DNA from: Candidatus Omnitrophota bacterium
GTDB lineage: Bacteria > Hinthialibacterota > Hinthialibacteria > Hinthialibacterales > Hinthialibacteraceae
Reading direction: 5' to 3'
DNA length: 64,000 nt
Assembly (NCBI GenBank): GCA_040755155.1
Contig: JBFMBP010000130.1
Location: 1 to 64,000 of the forward strand
In this document: piece after piece, positions 9,252 to 18,120 of the stretch
How the letters are laid out: the number at the start of each line of letters is the position of its first letter
How positions within the stretch are numbered: the stretch's first letter is position 1
The notes under the pieces: model-generated
Database searches by the model: none
What the model was told of the DNA's origin: nothing
What the model saw: the letters and a program-made list of their open reading frames with translations, nothing else
Position numbers and translations under genes: made by a program

Positions 9252-9385
9252 TCCGTGAAGTGTTTTGGGTTGAGGATATTTTGCTTTTCTATTATTCGCA
9301 TCCAATTGCAAGAGCGAATAATAGGCGAAATTCGTTCAATCCTGGATTCTATGGGCCGGTCGCAACGACGGGCCTATTTTCTTTT
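9252..9385 (+). ncRNA. Candidate small RNA with intrinsic terminator
   Basis: Downstream of the promoter-like element is a perfect 11-bp stem (9289-9299 with 9314-9324, arm CTATTATTCGC). A second hairpin follows (GGCC-GTCG with CGAC-GGCC, 9354-9374), then a T-rich run at 9377-9385. The hairpin plus T-run has terminator polarity only on the plus strand, so it does not look made for the DUF4870 gene ending at 9390 on the other strand. I recognise no known RNA family. The exact ends are estimates. Confidence 0.4.
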
Positions 9386-9389
9386 ACGT

Positions 9390-9758
9390 TCAAAAAAAAC
9401 GGATAGTGATGGGATAGCGGAAGGATTTGCCATCGTTGGCCTTGATGGCGGCGACGATGATGGCGACGAACCAGAAAACGGCAAGGACAGGCAGAAGAAA
9501 GAAGCCGACGACGACGAAAAGCAAGAGGGCGCAAACCAGGCCGTAGATGGTAACGCTGATTTGAAAATTAAGCGCCTCTTTTCCATGCTCGTTAATGAAG
9601 GGAGAATCCTCGCGTTTAATCAGCCATATGACCAATGGGACAACGATATGGCCGATGCCCAGAATGATAAAGACGCCCAACGCTCCCAAGTGGCAAAAGG
9701 TAGCCCATAGGCGCTCTTCCTTGGAAACTTCCCTGGCGGGTTCGAAAAACGTTTGCAT
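9390..9758 (-). CDS. DUF4870 family small membrane protein
   Basis: This 122-residue protein matches DUF4870. The N-terminal LWATFCHLGALGVFI is a membrane helix. A conserved PFINEHGKEALNFQISVTIY segment leads into two closely spaced C-terminal helices ending in an Ala-Ile-Lys-Ala-Asn region (about 100-112). Members are integral membrane proteins of unknown function, sometimes related to Tic20. The length is normal. The gene stands alone, and its 3' end abuts the hairpin of the candidate plus-strand small RNA. Confidence 0.85.
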   Translation of the reverse strand: MQTFFEPAREVSKEERLWATFCHLGALGVFIILGIGHIVVPLVIWLIKREDSPFINEHGKEALNFQISVTIYGLVCALLLFVVVGFFLLPVLAVFWFVAIIVAAIKANDGKSFRYPITIRFF

Positions 9759-10085
9759 TCCAAGCTCCTATGAAGGATGTCGTTGACGCCAGGAGTTGTT
9801 TGGATTTCCCCATGAGAATAAAAAGCTATGCATTTGTCCAAGGAGCGGCAATTTCCCGGCGGTTTCCGCGTCCTTGGCATTCTCGAAAGCTGAAGAATAT
9901 TATCTATCGCATGTAGGGGGATTACAAGATAAATCCAGGCGCGAAGAAGAAAAAAAACCGAAGAATCCCATTGGCCGAATCGAATGAGGAACGTCTTGTT
10001 TTCTTTTCGTTTCTGCTATGATGAAGAACGACAATCCCTTTTTTTCCCTGGCGGCGCGCCGCATCCGCCATTATCGTAACGAAAG
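9759..10085. other. Intergenic region without identified gene
   Basis: About 330 bases separate the divergent DUF4870 and histidine kinase genes. I see no convincing coding frame, RNA or repeat. It should hold the promoters of both genes. Confidence 0.5.
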
Positions 10086-11684
10086 ATGAATCCATCGCAA
10101 TCCGACTTAAATGAAATTCACGAAAAAACGCAAGCCGACCGCTCGGCGGTCTATTACTTGGCTTATCCGGGATTCGACCAATTGATTCTGACGGCCTCGG
10201 TGGGCAGAAAAGAGCGAGGGGAGCGCTATTGGCGGCCTCATTTCGCCGAGGTGGACGCCGTCGCCCGGCTGCGGGAAACGCGGACGCCGACGATTTTTGC
10301 GGGAGAGAATATCGCAGAACCGGGGGAGACCATCGTCGCGGTTCCGATCGCGAACGGCGACGCCGTCATCGGCGCTATCGTCCATTGTTACGAAAACGGC
10401 GTGAAGGATGAACTGGACGTCCTGCGGCGTTTGGCGCAGGAAAAATCGAAGGAATTGTTTTACGGCTGGGTTGAATTCCTGGTAGCGGAACAATCGAAGC
10501 CGTTGTCAGTTCTGTTGAATATTGCGGGAAGCATCTCCTCCTCCTTGGACTTGGATCGCGTGCTTTTAAGCGTTGTGGAACAGGCCACGCGCTTGTTTCG
10601 GGCGAAGATGAGTTCGTTGATGCTGGTGGACGATAAGAAGCGCGAGTTGGAGATGATCACCGCCTATGGATGCAGCTTGGATTACCTGGATAAACCGAAC
10701 CTGCCTCTGGACGGCTCGATCCTAGGGAGCGTAGCCAAAGAGAATAAAATGCGGCAAGTGGAAAACATCTTCCTGGAACCGCTGTACCTGCACAAGGACC
10801 TTGCCGCCCGCGAGGGCGTCGCCTCTCTCCTGGCTGCTCCCATCTCCTTTCAAAAAAAAGTGCTCGGCGTGTTGAATATCTATTCCTCCCAACCGCGCAC
10901 CTGGCAGCAGTCGGAACGGGAATTGCTCCAAACTTTCGCCGATCACGCCGCCATCGCCATCAACAACGCCCGCGTTCACGAACAGAACCTGGCGATGGAA
11001 GATCAATTGCACGCTTCTTCCAAACTGGCGACGCTGGGGGAACTTGCGGCGGGATTGGCTCATGAAATACGCAATCCGCTGGCGGTCATCAATATGCTGA
11101 TTCATTCCTGGAAGGCTTCATCTCCCGGACAAGAGGATTTCGAACACGATCTCAACGTAATCGCGCAAAAGATCAGCGATCTCAATGCGCTGGTCGCCGA
11201 TTTGCTCCATTTGGGAAGTTTCCGCCCGTTGGATCGGCGTCCGCACAATATCGAAGAGATGATCGACCGGGTGCTGCGCTTGTTGCGCCATCGCATCAAC
11301 AACCAACGGGCCGCGGTGAAGAAGCGGATTCAAACGCCGCATTTGACGATTCCCATCGACCGGGAACGGATGGAACAAGTCATTCTCAATATTCTGTTGA
11401 ATGCGCTGGACGTTACGCCCGAAGGGGGAAGCATCGAAATAAAGATTGCAACTCAGAAGAATGCAATGACCATCGATGTGGCGGATTCCGGACCGGGCAT
11501 TCCCGAAGCGGCGCTGCCACAACTCTTCAAGCCTTTCCGCACCACCAAGACCAAGGGCACAGGTTTGGGATTGCCGATTTCGCGCCGCATCGTCGAAGAA
11601 CATAAAGGGGAGATCAGACTGACGAGAAACGGCCCTTCCGGCGCTACGTTTACAATTCATATGCCTCTGCAAATCGAGGAATAA
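10086..11684 (+). CDS. GAF-domain sensor histidine kinase
   Basis: This 532-residue protein lacks membrane helices, so it is probably cytoplasmic. A divergent GAF-like domain occupies about 1-130. A clear GAF domain follows at about 150-300 (DRVLLSVVEQATRLF, with SLLAAPISF and GVLNIYS). The HisKA H-box LGELAAGLAHEIRNPL has its phosphoacceptor His near 325. The HATPase_c domain shows the N-box NILLNALDVTPEGG, DSGPGIPE and TKGTGLGLPISRRIVEEH. By family it autophosphorylates in response to a small ligand or redox signal and passes the phosphate to a response regulator. No regulator gene is adjacent; the orphan receiver protein at 61627-62019 is one candidate, by inference only. Confidence 0.92.
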   Translation: MNPSQSDLNEIHEKTQADRSAVYYLAYPGFDQLILTASVGRKERGERYWRPHFAEVDAVARLRETRTPTIFAGENIAEPGETIVAVPIANGDAVIGAIVHCYENGVKDELDVLRRLAQEKSKELFYGWVEFLVAEQSKPLSVLLNIAGSISSSLDLDRVLLSVVEQATRLFRAKMSSLMLVDDKKRELEMITAYGCSLDYLDKPNLPLDGSILGSVAKENKMRQVENIFLEPLYLHKDLAAREGVASLLAAPISFQKKVLGVLNIYSSQPRTWQQSERELLQTFADHAAIAINNARVHEQNLAMEDQLHASSKLATLGELAAGLAHEIRNPLAVINMLIHSWKASSPGQEDFEHDLNVIAQKISDLNALVADLLHLGSFRPLDRRPHNIEEMIDRVLRLLRHRINNQRAAVKKRIQTPHLTIPIDRERMEQVILNILLNALDVTPEGGSIEIKIATQKNAMTIDVADSGPGIPEAALPQLFKPFRTTKTKGTGLGLPISRRIVEEHKGEIRLTRNGPSGATFTIHMPLQIEE

Positions 11685-11719
11685 GGCGGAAGCGGTAAAA
11701 TAGATTTCGCTATCAATTT

Positions 11720-11874
11720 GAGGCTCTTGCAAAATGGATAAAGTCTACGCTTTAATTCTCCCCCCAAGTTTGGGGGGAGTTAGAGGGGGGGTGATTTTAT
11801 TAGGTTTAAGGCAATCCCCTCCTACAACCTCACCCAGGCTTGGGGGAGGAATAATGGAATTTTGCAAGAGGCTC
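11720..11874. repeat. MITE-like dispersed element, family B (copy 1)
   Basis: About 155 bases bounded by inverted ends (GAGGCTCTTGCAAAA and TTTTGCAAGAGGCTC). Inside are two palindromes built on CTCCCCCCAAGTTTGGGGGGAG. Nearly the same structure recurs at 29337-29490 and, reversed and partly decayed, at 18121-18256. No coding capacity. Confidence 0.75.
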
Positions 11875-12005
11875 AATTTTTCAAGAATAGAGCGAAATCC
11901 TTGTCCATCCGCATCGATTCTTTCATAATCGGATAGCGCTAAAGCTTCAAATGGAACATTTCAGGATTGGGTAAACATATTTCGCTGCTTCCTCAACTTC
12001 ACGAA

Positions 12006-12050
12006 AAAATTCCCTCTCCTTTTGGGAGAGGGCTAGGGTGAGGGAGCGAA
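12006..12050. repeat. Partial family B-like palindrome
   Basis: CCCTCTCCTTTTGGGAGAGGG followed by TAGGGTGAGGG matches the inner arm of family B elements without the terminal inverted repeats. It lies in the gap between the histidine kinase and glycosyltransferase genes. Confidence 0.5.
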
Positions 12051-12131
12051 TCCTCAATGGTTTGGAATCTATCCTAACTTGAATTGTTCTAATGTTACTG
12101 GCTGCGAAAATCCCAATCAACGAGGATTATC

Positions 12132-12812
12132 ATGCTCTTATCCGTCATCATCCCAGTCTATAACGAAAATAAGACGATCGAGACGATTCTTCGCCGCGTC
12201 ATGGCCGAAAAAACTCCCAAAGAGATCATCGTCGTGGACGATTGTTCCACCGATGGAACTCGGGATTATCTTCATACAGTCAACTTGAATGGCGTCAAAG
12301 TTTTCATGCATGATAAAAACCAGGGAAAAGGCGCCGCCATTCGCACCGGCTTGCAGCAGGTCTCCGGCGATATTGTGATTTTTCAGGACGCCGACCTGGA
12401 ATACAATCCGGAGGAATACGGCCATTTAATCAAACCCATTCAAGAAAACATGGCGGACGTGGTTTACGGCTCGCGGTTTTCCGGCCCGGAGCAGCGCGTA
12501 CTTTATTTCTGGCACGCCTTGGCGAACAAAACGCTCACGCTGATCTCCAACATGTTCACGAATCTCAACCTGACGGATATGGAAACCTGCTATAAAGCGT
12601 TCCGAACGGAAATCGTCAAAAAGATCCAAATCGAATCCGACCGCTTCGGCATTGAGCCGGAAGTTACCGCCAAAGTGGCGAAATTGGGTTGCCGCGTGTA
12701 TGAAGTGCCGATTTCCTATTATGGGCGGGAGTATTCAGAAGGCAAGAAAATTACTTGGAAGGACGGCGCCGCCGCTTTGTGGTTTATCATCAAATTCAAT
12801 CTCTTTCGATGA
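12132..12812 (+). CDS. Family 2 glycosyltransferase (dolichyl/polyprenyl-phosphate sugar synthase type)
   Basis: This 226-residue protein is a compact GT-A enzyme. It starts [20 protein letters not shown] and carries the nucleotide-sugar motifs VVDDCSTDG and [13 protein letters not shown], the latter holding the metal-binding Asp pair. C-terminal residues [17 protein letters not shown] may be a membrane-associated amphipathic segment. By family it transfers a sugar from UDP or GDP to a polyprenyl phosphate on the cytoplasmic face of the membrane. It is the first of a same-strand run with acylphosphatase, YjbQ and endonuclease III, but these are functionally unrelated. The acceptor is unknown. 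Confidence 0.88.
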   Translation: MLLSVIIPVYNENKTIETILRRVMAEKTPKEIIVVDDCSTDGTRDYLHTVNLNGVKVFMHDKNQGKGAAIRTGLQQVSGDIVIFQDADLEYNPEEYGHLIKPIQENMADVVYGSRFSGPEQRVLYFWHALANKTLTLISNMFTNLNLTDMETCYKAFRTEIVKKIQIESDRFGIEPEVTAKVAKLGCRVYEVPISYYGREYSEGKKITWKDGAAALWFIIKFNLFR

Positions 12813-12844
12813 GTTCGTCTTACGGACGGTCGTGGGAGGCGGCT

Positions 12845-13135
12845 ATGAAGAAGAGCGAAAAAAAACGAATTCACGTTTTCGTCGGCGGGCGTGTGCAAGG
12901 CGTTGGTTTCCGCTATTATACCCAAAAACTGGCGCAATCGATGGGACTGGCGGGGGAAGTGAAAAACGTTTGGGACGGGCGGGTGGAGATCGTAGCCGAG
13001 GGGGAGGAATCGGTTTTATTGGATTTTCTTGAAAAGATCAAAGCTGGTCCCACCTCGCTTTCCTATGTCGCAAAGATGGATGTGGACTGGACGGAAGCCT
13101 ACGGCCATTATAAAGAATTTTCGATTACGTTTTGA
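12845..13135 (+). CDS. acyP: Acylphosphatase
   Basis: The 96-residue product from ATG 12845 matches acylphosphatase in full length. It has the phosphate-binding loop [11 protein letters not shown] at about 14-23 with the catalytic Arg, and a [11 protein letters not shown] segment with the conserved fold residues. An open frame extends upstream to 12755, overlapping the glycosyltransferase gene. Those residues have no counterpart in the family, so the start at 12845 is preferred. It hydrolyses acyl phosphates such as acetyl phosphate or carbamoyl phosphate in the cytoplasm. Confidence 0.93.
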   Translation: MKKSEKKRIHVFVGGRVQGVGFRYYTQKLAQSMGLAGEVKNVWDGRVEIVAEGEESVLLDFLEKIKAGPTSLSYVAKMDVDWTEAYGHYKEFSITF

Positions 13136-13245
13136 AAGACAATGATGAATGATGAAATACTTGATTATTGGTTGGGTGGCAAGGGCAAAGTTTTTCTTGC
13201 CCTTGAATTTCCCAAGAGTAGAACCGTAGAGTGGGCTAAAAGTCG

Positions 13246-13282
13246 TGTAGGGTGGGCTCAAAGCGAAGCGTAGCCCACCATT
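13246..13282. repeat. Dispersed palindromic repeat, family A (copy 2)
   Basis: GGGTGGGCTCAAAGCGAAGCG followed by TAGCCCACC is an inverted-orientation family A copy. A half copy (AGAGTGGGCTAAAAG) precedes it at 13229-13243, and stretches of GGGTGGCAAG...CTTGCCCTTG type flank it on both sides (13174-13210 and 13290-13323). Confidence 0.75.
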
Positions 13283-13339
13283 TTACGAGGTGGGTGGCAA
13301 GACCAAAGTATTTGCCCTTGAAACTCCCAGGTGCAGATC

Positions 13340-13759
13340 ATGCAAGTTATCACGGAGCGGATTCACGTCAATTCCAACGGCAATACGCATATTATCGACT
13401 TGACGCCGGAAATCCAAAAAATCGTATCGAACCATGACGTGAATGACGGCATCGTTACCGTGTTCGTTCCCGGAGCGACGGCGGCCTTGAGTACGGTGGA
13501 ATACGAGCCGGGATTGCTGCGCGACATCCCCGAAATGCTGGAAGAATTGATCCCCTCCAAGAAAACCTATCATCACGACGAGACCTGGCATGACGGCAAT
13601 GGCCATTCCCATCTGCGCGCCACGTTGATCGGGCCGTCCTTGACGATCCCCTTCGAAAAAAAATCGCTGACTCTAGGAACCTGGCAGCAGGTCGTCCTAT
13701 TGGATTTCGACAACCGCGCCCGTCATCGCAGCGTGGTAGTTCAGATTATGGGCGAATGA
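13340..13759 (+). CDS. YjbQ family secondary thiamine-phosphate synthase-like protein (UPF0047)
   Basis: This protein of about 139 residues matches the YjbQ/UPF0047 family throughout. It has the conserved His-rich segment TYHHDETWHDGNGHSHLRA followed by LIGPSLTIPF, and LGTWQQVVLLDFDN near the end. Family members form trimers with a possible metal site. E. coli YjbQ shows weak thiamine-phosphate synthase activity, though the true role is uncertain. A GTG at 13331 gives three extra residues; ATG 13340 is preferred. It is followed 13 bases later by the endonuclease III gene. Confidence 0.9.
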   Translation: MQVITERIHVNSNGNTHIIDLTPEIQKIVSNHDVNDGIVTVFVPGATAALSTVEYEPGLLRDIPEMLEELIPSKKTYHHDETWHDGNGHSHLRATLIGPSLTIPFEKKSLTLGTWQQVVLLDFDNRARHRSVVVQIMGE

Positions 13760-13772
13760 AAGCGAGAGTACT

Positions 13773-14444
13773 ATGGTTCGCAAGGACTGGAAGAAAGCGC
13801 CGCCGCACGACCGCGCTAAGAAGATCATAGAGGTTCTGGCGCAGCATTACGAACCCGTCTGCGCCTTGCATCATCGCAACGCTTTCGAACTGCTTATCGC
13901 CACCATCCTTTCCGCTCAATGCACCGACAAGCGCGTTAACCAAGTAACGCCGGAACTTTTCAAGCGATTTCCCGACGCCTGCGCCTTGGCTCAGGCGGAC
14001 TTGGCGGAATTGGAAGAATTGATTCGCTCGACGGGATTCTTCCATCAGAAAGCCAAGAGCCTGCTCGACGTCAGCCAAGGATTGGCGGAAGATCATGGCG
14101 GCGAAGTTCCCCAGGATATGGAGGCGCTGACCTCGCTGCCCGGCATCGGACGAAAAACGGCGAATGTGGTTTTAGGCACAGCCTTCGGCGTTCCCGCTAT
14201 CATGGTGGATACGCATGTCAAGCGGCTGGCGAACCGGCTGGGACTGACGGGAAAATCGGATCCCGATAAAATCGAACAAGATTTGATAGCGATTATTCCC
14301 GCCGCAGAACGGACGGCTTTTTCCCACCGCCTGATCTGGCATGGCCGCAAAGTTTGCGTAGCGAAGAAGCCACTCTGCGGCGGTTGTCCGTTAGCGCCAT
14401 ATTGCCCCTCCGAGGGATTGAATACAGTGACATGTGTCGAGTGA
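13773..14444 (+). CDS. nth: Endonuclease III (DNA glycosylase/AP lyase)
   Basis: This 223-residue protein has all signatures of endonuclease III. The helix-hairpin-helix LPGIGRKTANVVL includes the catalytic lysine (about 128). The catalytic aspartate is in VDTHVKRLANRLGL (about 147). The C-terminal four-cysteine cluster loop is C-x6-C-x2-C-x5-C (CVAKKPLCGGCPLAPYC), which binds a [4Fe-4S] cluster. It removes oxidised pyrimidines and cleaves the abasic strand in base excision repair. Length is typical. It follows the YjbQ gene closely and is probably co-transcribed with it. Confidence 0.97.
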   Translation: MVRKDWKKAPPHDRAKKIIEVLAQHYEPVCALHHRNAFELLIATILSAQCTDKRVNQVTPELFKRFPDACALAQADLAELEELIRSTGFFHQKAKSLLDVSQGLAEDHGGEVPQDMEALTSLPGIGRKTANVVLGTAFGVPAIMVDTHVKRLANRLGLTGKSDPDKIEQDLIAIIPAAERTAFSHRLIWHGRKVCVAKKPLCGGCPLAPYCPSEGLNTVTCVE

Positions 14445-14450
14445 CGAGAT

Positions 14451-14700
14451 CGTAGGATGGGTCGCGATTTTCGACCCATCGAAGGTAAAGTCTCATCTTA
14501 TGTGCGATGAAAGTTTCTATTACGATCCAAAACTAGGTTTGCGTCTCGAAAACGCATCCCTATATAAACCCGCCGTTAAAACGGCGGGCTATTAGCGTTT
14601 GCCCCTTTAAAGGGGCATTTGATAATAGCCCAGCCTTTCAAGGCTGGGATGAGGAGTTGAGTTGAATTATCGATGGGTCAAAAAACGCGACCCATCCTAC
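14451..14700. repeat. Family D palindrome split by a nested family C element
   Basis: A left arm (CGTAGGATGGGTCGCG...CGACCCATCG, 14451-14481) and a right arm (CGATGGGTC...GACCCATCCTAC, 14671-14700) are inverted copies of each other. They match the compact element at 3411-3493. The material between contains the three-hairpin family C repeat, so one element seems to have inserted into another. Confidence 0.65.
14569..14651. repeat. Three-hairpin dispersed repeat, family C (copy 1)
   Basis: Three short palindromes in a row: CCCGCCGTTAAAACGGCGGG, GCCCCTTTAAAGGGGC and CCCAGCCTTTCAAGGCTGGG. A near-identical second copy is at 25025-25109. Confidence 0.8.
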
Positions 14701-14724
14701 TTTTCTGTTTTTTGGGATAGAGGA

Positions 14725-16596
14725 ATGAGCGAACGGATTCGAACGATTCACTGCGATCATTTTTATTTTGAGGGATCGAACAACCATTGGCGCGACGCTT
14801 TCGCACGCGCGTCGGATCTGCTTCCCTTCGATGTCGTCGCCGGCTCGCCGCAGGAATTGTGGAACGTTATCCGCGCCCATCGGCCTCAGCATATCCATCT
14901 GGGCATGAGCGCCAAGGGCGATTCCGTTCCTATCGAACTGCTGGCCGCCGCCAAGCGGGAATTGGGTTGCACCATCTCCCATTTCTACGGCGACGCCCGC
15001 TTTCTGCCCTATCATTTCCGCACTGCCAACATCATCGACCGGTTGTATATGACGAATACCAATTTCGGCGAATGGGCGCAGAAGAGGGGGATGGATCATT
15101 TTCGCTATTTGCCTTGTCCCACGCATCCCGCCATTTTTTATCCCCTCGATTTGCCCAAAATCCACGACGTGGTTTTTCCCGGCAACAACAACGATCCCGA
15201 ACGCCCGCCCTTATTGCGCGAATTGGCCAAGCGCTTCGATCTGACCATCTACGGCAGCGGCTGGGAAGGGACGGGATTGAAGGTTGAACCGGCGGGCTAT
15301 CACGACGAATTCCGGCGCATCGTCTCTTCCTCCAAGGTGGTTTTGAGCCACTTCAGCCGCAAATGGCGCCATCTAAAGCAATGCTTCTCCAACCGTCTCA
15401 TCAACAGCCTGGCCTGCGGCGCCGCCGTAGTGCAAACCTACACTCCCGATTTGGAAAAAGTCTTCGAACACGGCAAGCATGCGCTGCTTTATAAAACCGA
15501 AGAGGAATTGTTCGAACTCATCGAACTGGCGCTGGGGGACGAGGCTCTGCGCGAGCGGTTGGGCAAAAACGGCCATGAAGAAGTTTACGCCAAGTATACC
15601 TACGATAAATCCGTAGAGAGAATCTTGAACGAAGCGCAAGCCGTCCGTTCGGAACGAAGCGATAAAAAAATCTTCCCCGCTCATCCCGTTTTCGAAACCT
15701 TGCGCCGCCGCCGCGATGGTTTGTTACTCGCCTCCGGCGCCGAACCGTTCGCCGCGCTTCCCGCTGCAGGACGCTTATGGCGCGACGATGTAGGCATTCT
15801 CGCGCCGGGCGCGTTCGATCTGGAATTGGAGATGGAAGCGATCCCCACGGAGACGCTGGATCGTCTCGACCTCTGGCGCGAGTGCCGCCGCTTGCTGCAA
15901 CCGCAGCGGACGCTGGCGCTGCGGGGAGAGGCTATGCCGCTGGATTGGGGAAGAGAATTGCAGCTGTTCGCATTCGCTCCCGCCGCATCGCAGGAAAAAC
16001 GATATGGCTTCATTCGTAGAGAAATGCCGAAGACGGAACTGGATCGCTGGTTCGAACAATTGCGGCTCGCCTACCAAGTACGCTTCGGCTCCAAACCTGT
16101 GGATTGGTATTCTATGGAATGGTGCCTGAACCATCCCCTGACGCGGGAAATTCACAACAGCGCCCTGCTGCAAGGAACGGCGTTGCTCTTGTGGGCGGGC
16201 TTAGGCGATTGGCCTTTCGCGCTGCAAATGGAAAGCGGCTGCCGCCTGGTGGGATTGGAAGCTTCATGGTATGCGTTGGACTACGCCGCCGAAACCTACG
16301 GTCATGAGAACCTGCGCTTTCTTTCGGCGGCCCCGGCGATGTTACCGGACGGACTATTCGACGCCGTAATTCTATTATCGCCCCCCAACCGCTTTCCCGC
16401 CGTAAAACCTATCGTGCAGGAATGGAAGCGGCTAACTAAGAAAAACGCCCGCGCCTTCCTCGGCCTTTATCCCCTTGACGCCCCCCTGCCGCCGGATTTG
16501 AAAAGTGAAACCTGGTGGAAGCAACGCTTCGGCGAATCGAGCCTCGAAAGCATCCAATCTGCCGAAGGCTGCATTTCGGTGATTGTGCGCATCTAG
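14725..16596 (+). CDS. CgeB-like glycosyltransferase with C-terminal methyltransferase-like domain
   Basis: The 623-residue product from ATG 14725 has a GT-B-type N-terminal half like CgeB/DUF3880 and Glyco_trans_1_2 proteins. Key segments are SHFYGDARFLPYHF, DVVFPGNNND, LTIYGSGWEG, and NRLINSLACGAAVVQTYTPDLEKVF with a following GKHALLYKTEEEL. The C-terminal ~220 residues include CRLVGLEASWYALDYAAETYG and FDAVILLSPPNRF, which resemble a class I SAM-methyltransferase core. Such fusions are common in enzymes modifying surface glycans or flagellin. An upstream extension to 14662 is encoded by repeat DNA, so it is excluded. Another CgeB-like protein is at 36196-38091. Confidence 0.75.
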   Translation: MSERIRTIHCDHFYFEGSNNHWRDAFARASDLLPFDVVAGSPQELWNVIRAHRPQHIHLGMSAKGDSVPIELLAAAKRELGCTISHFYGDARFLPYHFRTANIIDRLYMTNTNFGEWAQKRGMDHFRYLPCPTHPAIFYPLDLPKIHDVVFPGNNNDPERPPLLRELAKRFDLTIYGSGWEGTGLKVEPAGYHDEFRRIVSSSKVVLSHFSRKWRHLKQCFSNRLINSLACGAAVVQTYTPDLEKVFEHGKHALLYKTEEELFELIELALGDEALRERLGKNGHEEVYAKYTYDKSVERILNEAQAVRSERSDKKIFPAHPVFETLRRRRDGLLLASGAEPFAALPAAGRLWRDDVGILAPGAFDLELEMEAIPTETLDRLDLWRECRRLLQPQRTLALRGEAMPLDWGRELQLFAFAPAASQEKRYGFIRREMPKTELDRWFEQLRLAYQVRFGSKPVDWYSMEWCLNHPLTREIHNSALLQGTALLLWAGLGDWPFALQMESGCRLVGLEASWYALDYAAETYGHENLRFLSAAPAMLPDGLFDAVILLSPPNRFPAVKPIVQEWKRLTKKNARAFLGLYPLDAPLPPDLKSETWWKQRFGESSLESIQSAEGCISVIVRI

Positions 16597-16985
16597 GGGG
16601 ATTCCCCAATTGCAGAAAAAACCTTGCCCTCTACGTCCCCCGCAATGAAGAAGTTTTTTCCGTGAAATCCCAAAAATCAGTGAAATCAGTGATTCAAAAA
16701 TCAAGCAATAATTATGCCATTATCAACTTTTATCGTTGTATAGGGGAATTTTTTTTAAAATTTAACTTCCATCGCTTTCATTTTCTGGTAAAATGAAGTT
16801 GCCATGAATGAGATTGTCTTTTTGAATATCCACTATGAATGATTGGGTTGCACGCAGAAACGAGGATGGTCTGGCTTCCGCCTTTGCCCCTCCACTCTGA
16901 GTGATTCCTGCTTACTGTTATCCCTTCTTCCAGACCTCCTCCCGATTTGTTCTTGGAAAATTCCTATCGGAAAGGAGATACGACC
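16597..16985. other. Intergenic region without identified gene
   Basis: This AT-rich stretch of about 390 bases holds no convincing gene. It contains short self-similar GTGAAATC/CAGTGATTC stretches near 16670-16700 and an RBS-bearing start for the KamA-like gene at its end. AAGGAG at 16972-16977 sits just before GTG 16986. Confidence 0.5.
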
Positions 16986-18083
16986 GTGTTCGTACGAACT
17001 CGAATAAGCCATTATTTTCGCAATCTCGATCGCATCCCCCAACTCTCCTTGGCGGAGCGAGAGCGCTTATCTAAGGTGGCGGAAAAATACGTATTCCGCA
17101 TCAACGATTATTACCTTGATTTAATTGATTGGTCCAATCCCGACGATCCCATCCGCAATCTGGCGATTCCCCGAGAAGAGGAATTGGACGATTGGGGCGA
17201 GTTAGACGCCAGCAACGAGGCCGCTTACACCAAGGCGCGTGGCATCCAGCATAAATACAAAGATACCGTTCTTTTTTTGTGCGCCGAAACCTGCGGCGCC
17301 TATTGCCGATACTGTTTTCGCAAACGATTATTCATGGAAGCCAACGGCGAGGTCTCTCTAAACGTGGAGGAAGGGTTGCAATACATCGCCGAGAATCCCT
17401 GCATCACCAACGTATTGTTGACGGGGGGAGATCCGCTGATACTTTCCACCCGCCGCCTCGCCTATATCCTCGAATCGCTGCGCAAAATCCGCCACGTGCA
17501 GATTATCCGCATCGGCTCCAAAATGCCCGCTTTCAATCCCTGGCGCATTTTGGACGACGATGAACTGCTCGATCTTTTCGAGCGGGTCAGTTGGATGGAC
17601 AAGCGGCTCTACCTGATGATGCACTTCGACCATCCCCGCGAACTCACTCAGCCCGCCGTCGCCGCCATCGACCGGGTTTTGAAGCGGGGCGTGATTTGCT
17701 GCAATCAGTGCCCCATTGTCAAGGGAATCAACGACGATCCCGAAGCGTTGGGCGAACTGTTTCGGCTGCTTTCTTTCGCTGGATGTCCGCCCTATTACGT
17801 CTTTCAGGGACGTCCCACCCAAGGCAACCATTCGTTCTTAGTGCCGATCGTGCGCGGATTTCATATCTATCAGGATGCGGTCAGGCGCAACTCCGGCCTG
17901 GCGTCGCGCACGCGCTTCGTGATGTCCCACGAAACCGGCAAGATCGAAATCGTGGGAGTGGACGAAAAATACATTTACCTCAAACGCCATCGCTCTCCCG
18001 ACCGCGAAGAAGTAGGGCGCATTCTCCTCTTTCACCGCGACGACGAGGCCGTCTGGTTCGACCAACTCCAACCAGTGGAATAG
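16986..18083 (+). CDS. KamA family radical SAM protein (lysine 2,3-aminomutase-like)
   Basis: The 365-residue product from GTG 16986, which has an AAGGAG site 10 bases upstream, belongs to the KamA/EpmB radical SAM family. The cluster motif CGAYCRYCF (CxxxCxxC) binds [4Fe-4S]/SAM. LLTGGDPLILS is the SAM-binding GGD loop, and VISCNQCPIVKGINDD-like residues follow. It is shorter than clostridial lysine 2,3-aminomutase (about 416). The glycine-rich PGGGGK segment carrying the PLP lysine there is not visible; the region reads SHETGKIEIVG instead. It may move an amino group on lysine or a relative, or have another radical reaction. It is monocistronic. Confidence 0.82.
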   Translation: MFVRTRISHYFRNLDRIPQLSLAERERLSKVAEKYVFRINDYYLDLIDWSNPDDPIRNLAIPREEELDDWGELDASNEAAYTKARGIQHKYKDTVLFLCAETCGAYCRYCFRKRLFMEANGEVSLNVEEGLQYIAENPCITNVLLTGGDPLILSTRRLAYILESLRKIRHVQIIRIGSKMPAFNPWRILDDDELLDLFERVSWMDKRLYLMMHFDHPRELTQPAVAAIDRVLKRGVICCNQCPIVKGINDDPEALGELFRLLSFAGCPPYYVFQGRPTQGNHSFLVPIVRGFHIYQDAVRRNSGLASRTRFVMSHETGKIEIVGVDEKYIYLKRHRSPDREEVGRILLFHRDDEAVWFDQLQPVE

Positions 18084-18120
18084 CCGCCGCGTACCAAAGC
18101 CTCTTTGGAGTTTGTTGCTT

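Noticed and set aside
12755-12844. Upstream extension of the acylphosphatase frame
   Set aside because: It overlaps the glycosyltransferase gene and has no counterpart in the acylphosphatase family. The ATG at 12845 fits the family length.
14662-14724. Upstream extension of the CgeB-like glycosyltransferase frame
   Set aside because: The codons come from the family D repeat arm; ATG 14725 has an AGAGGA site and is preferred.
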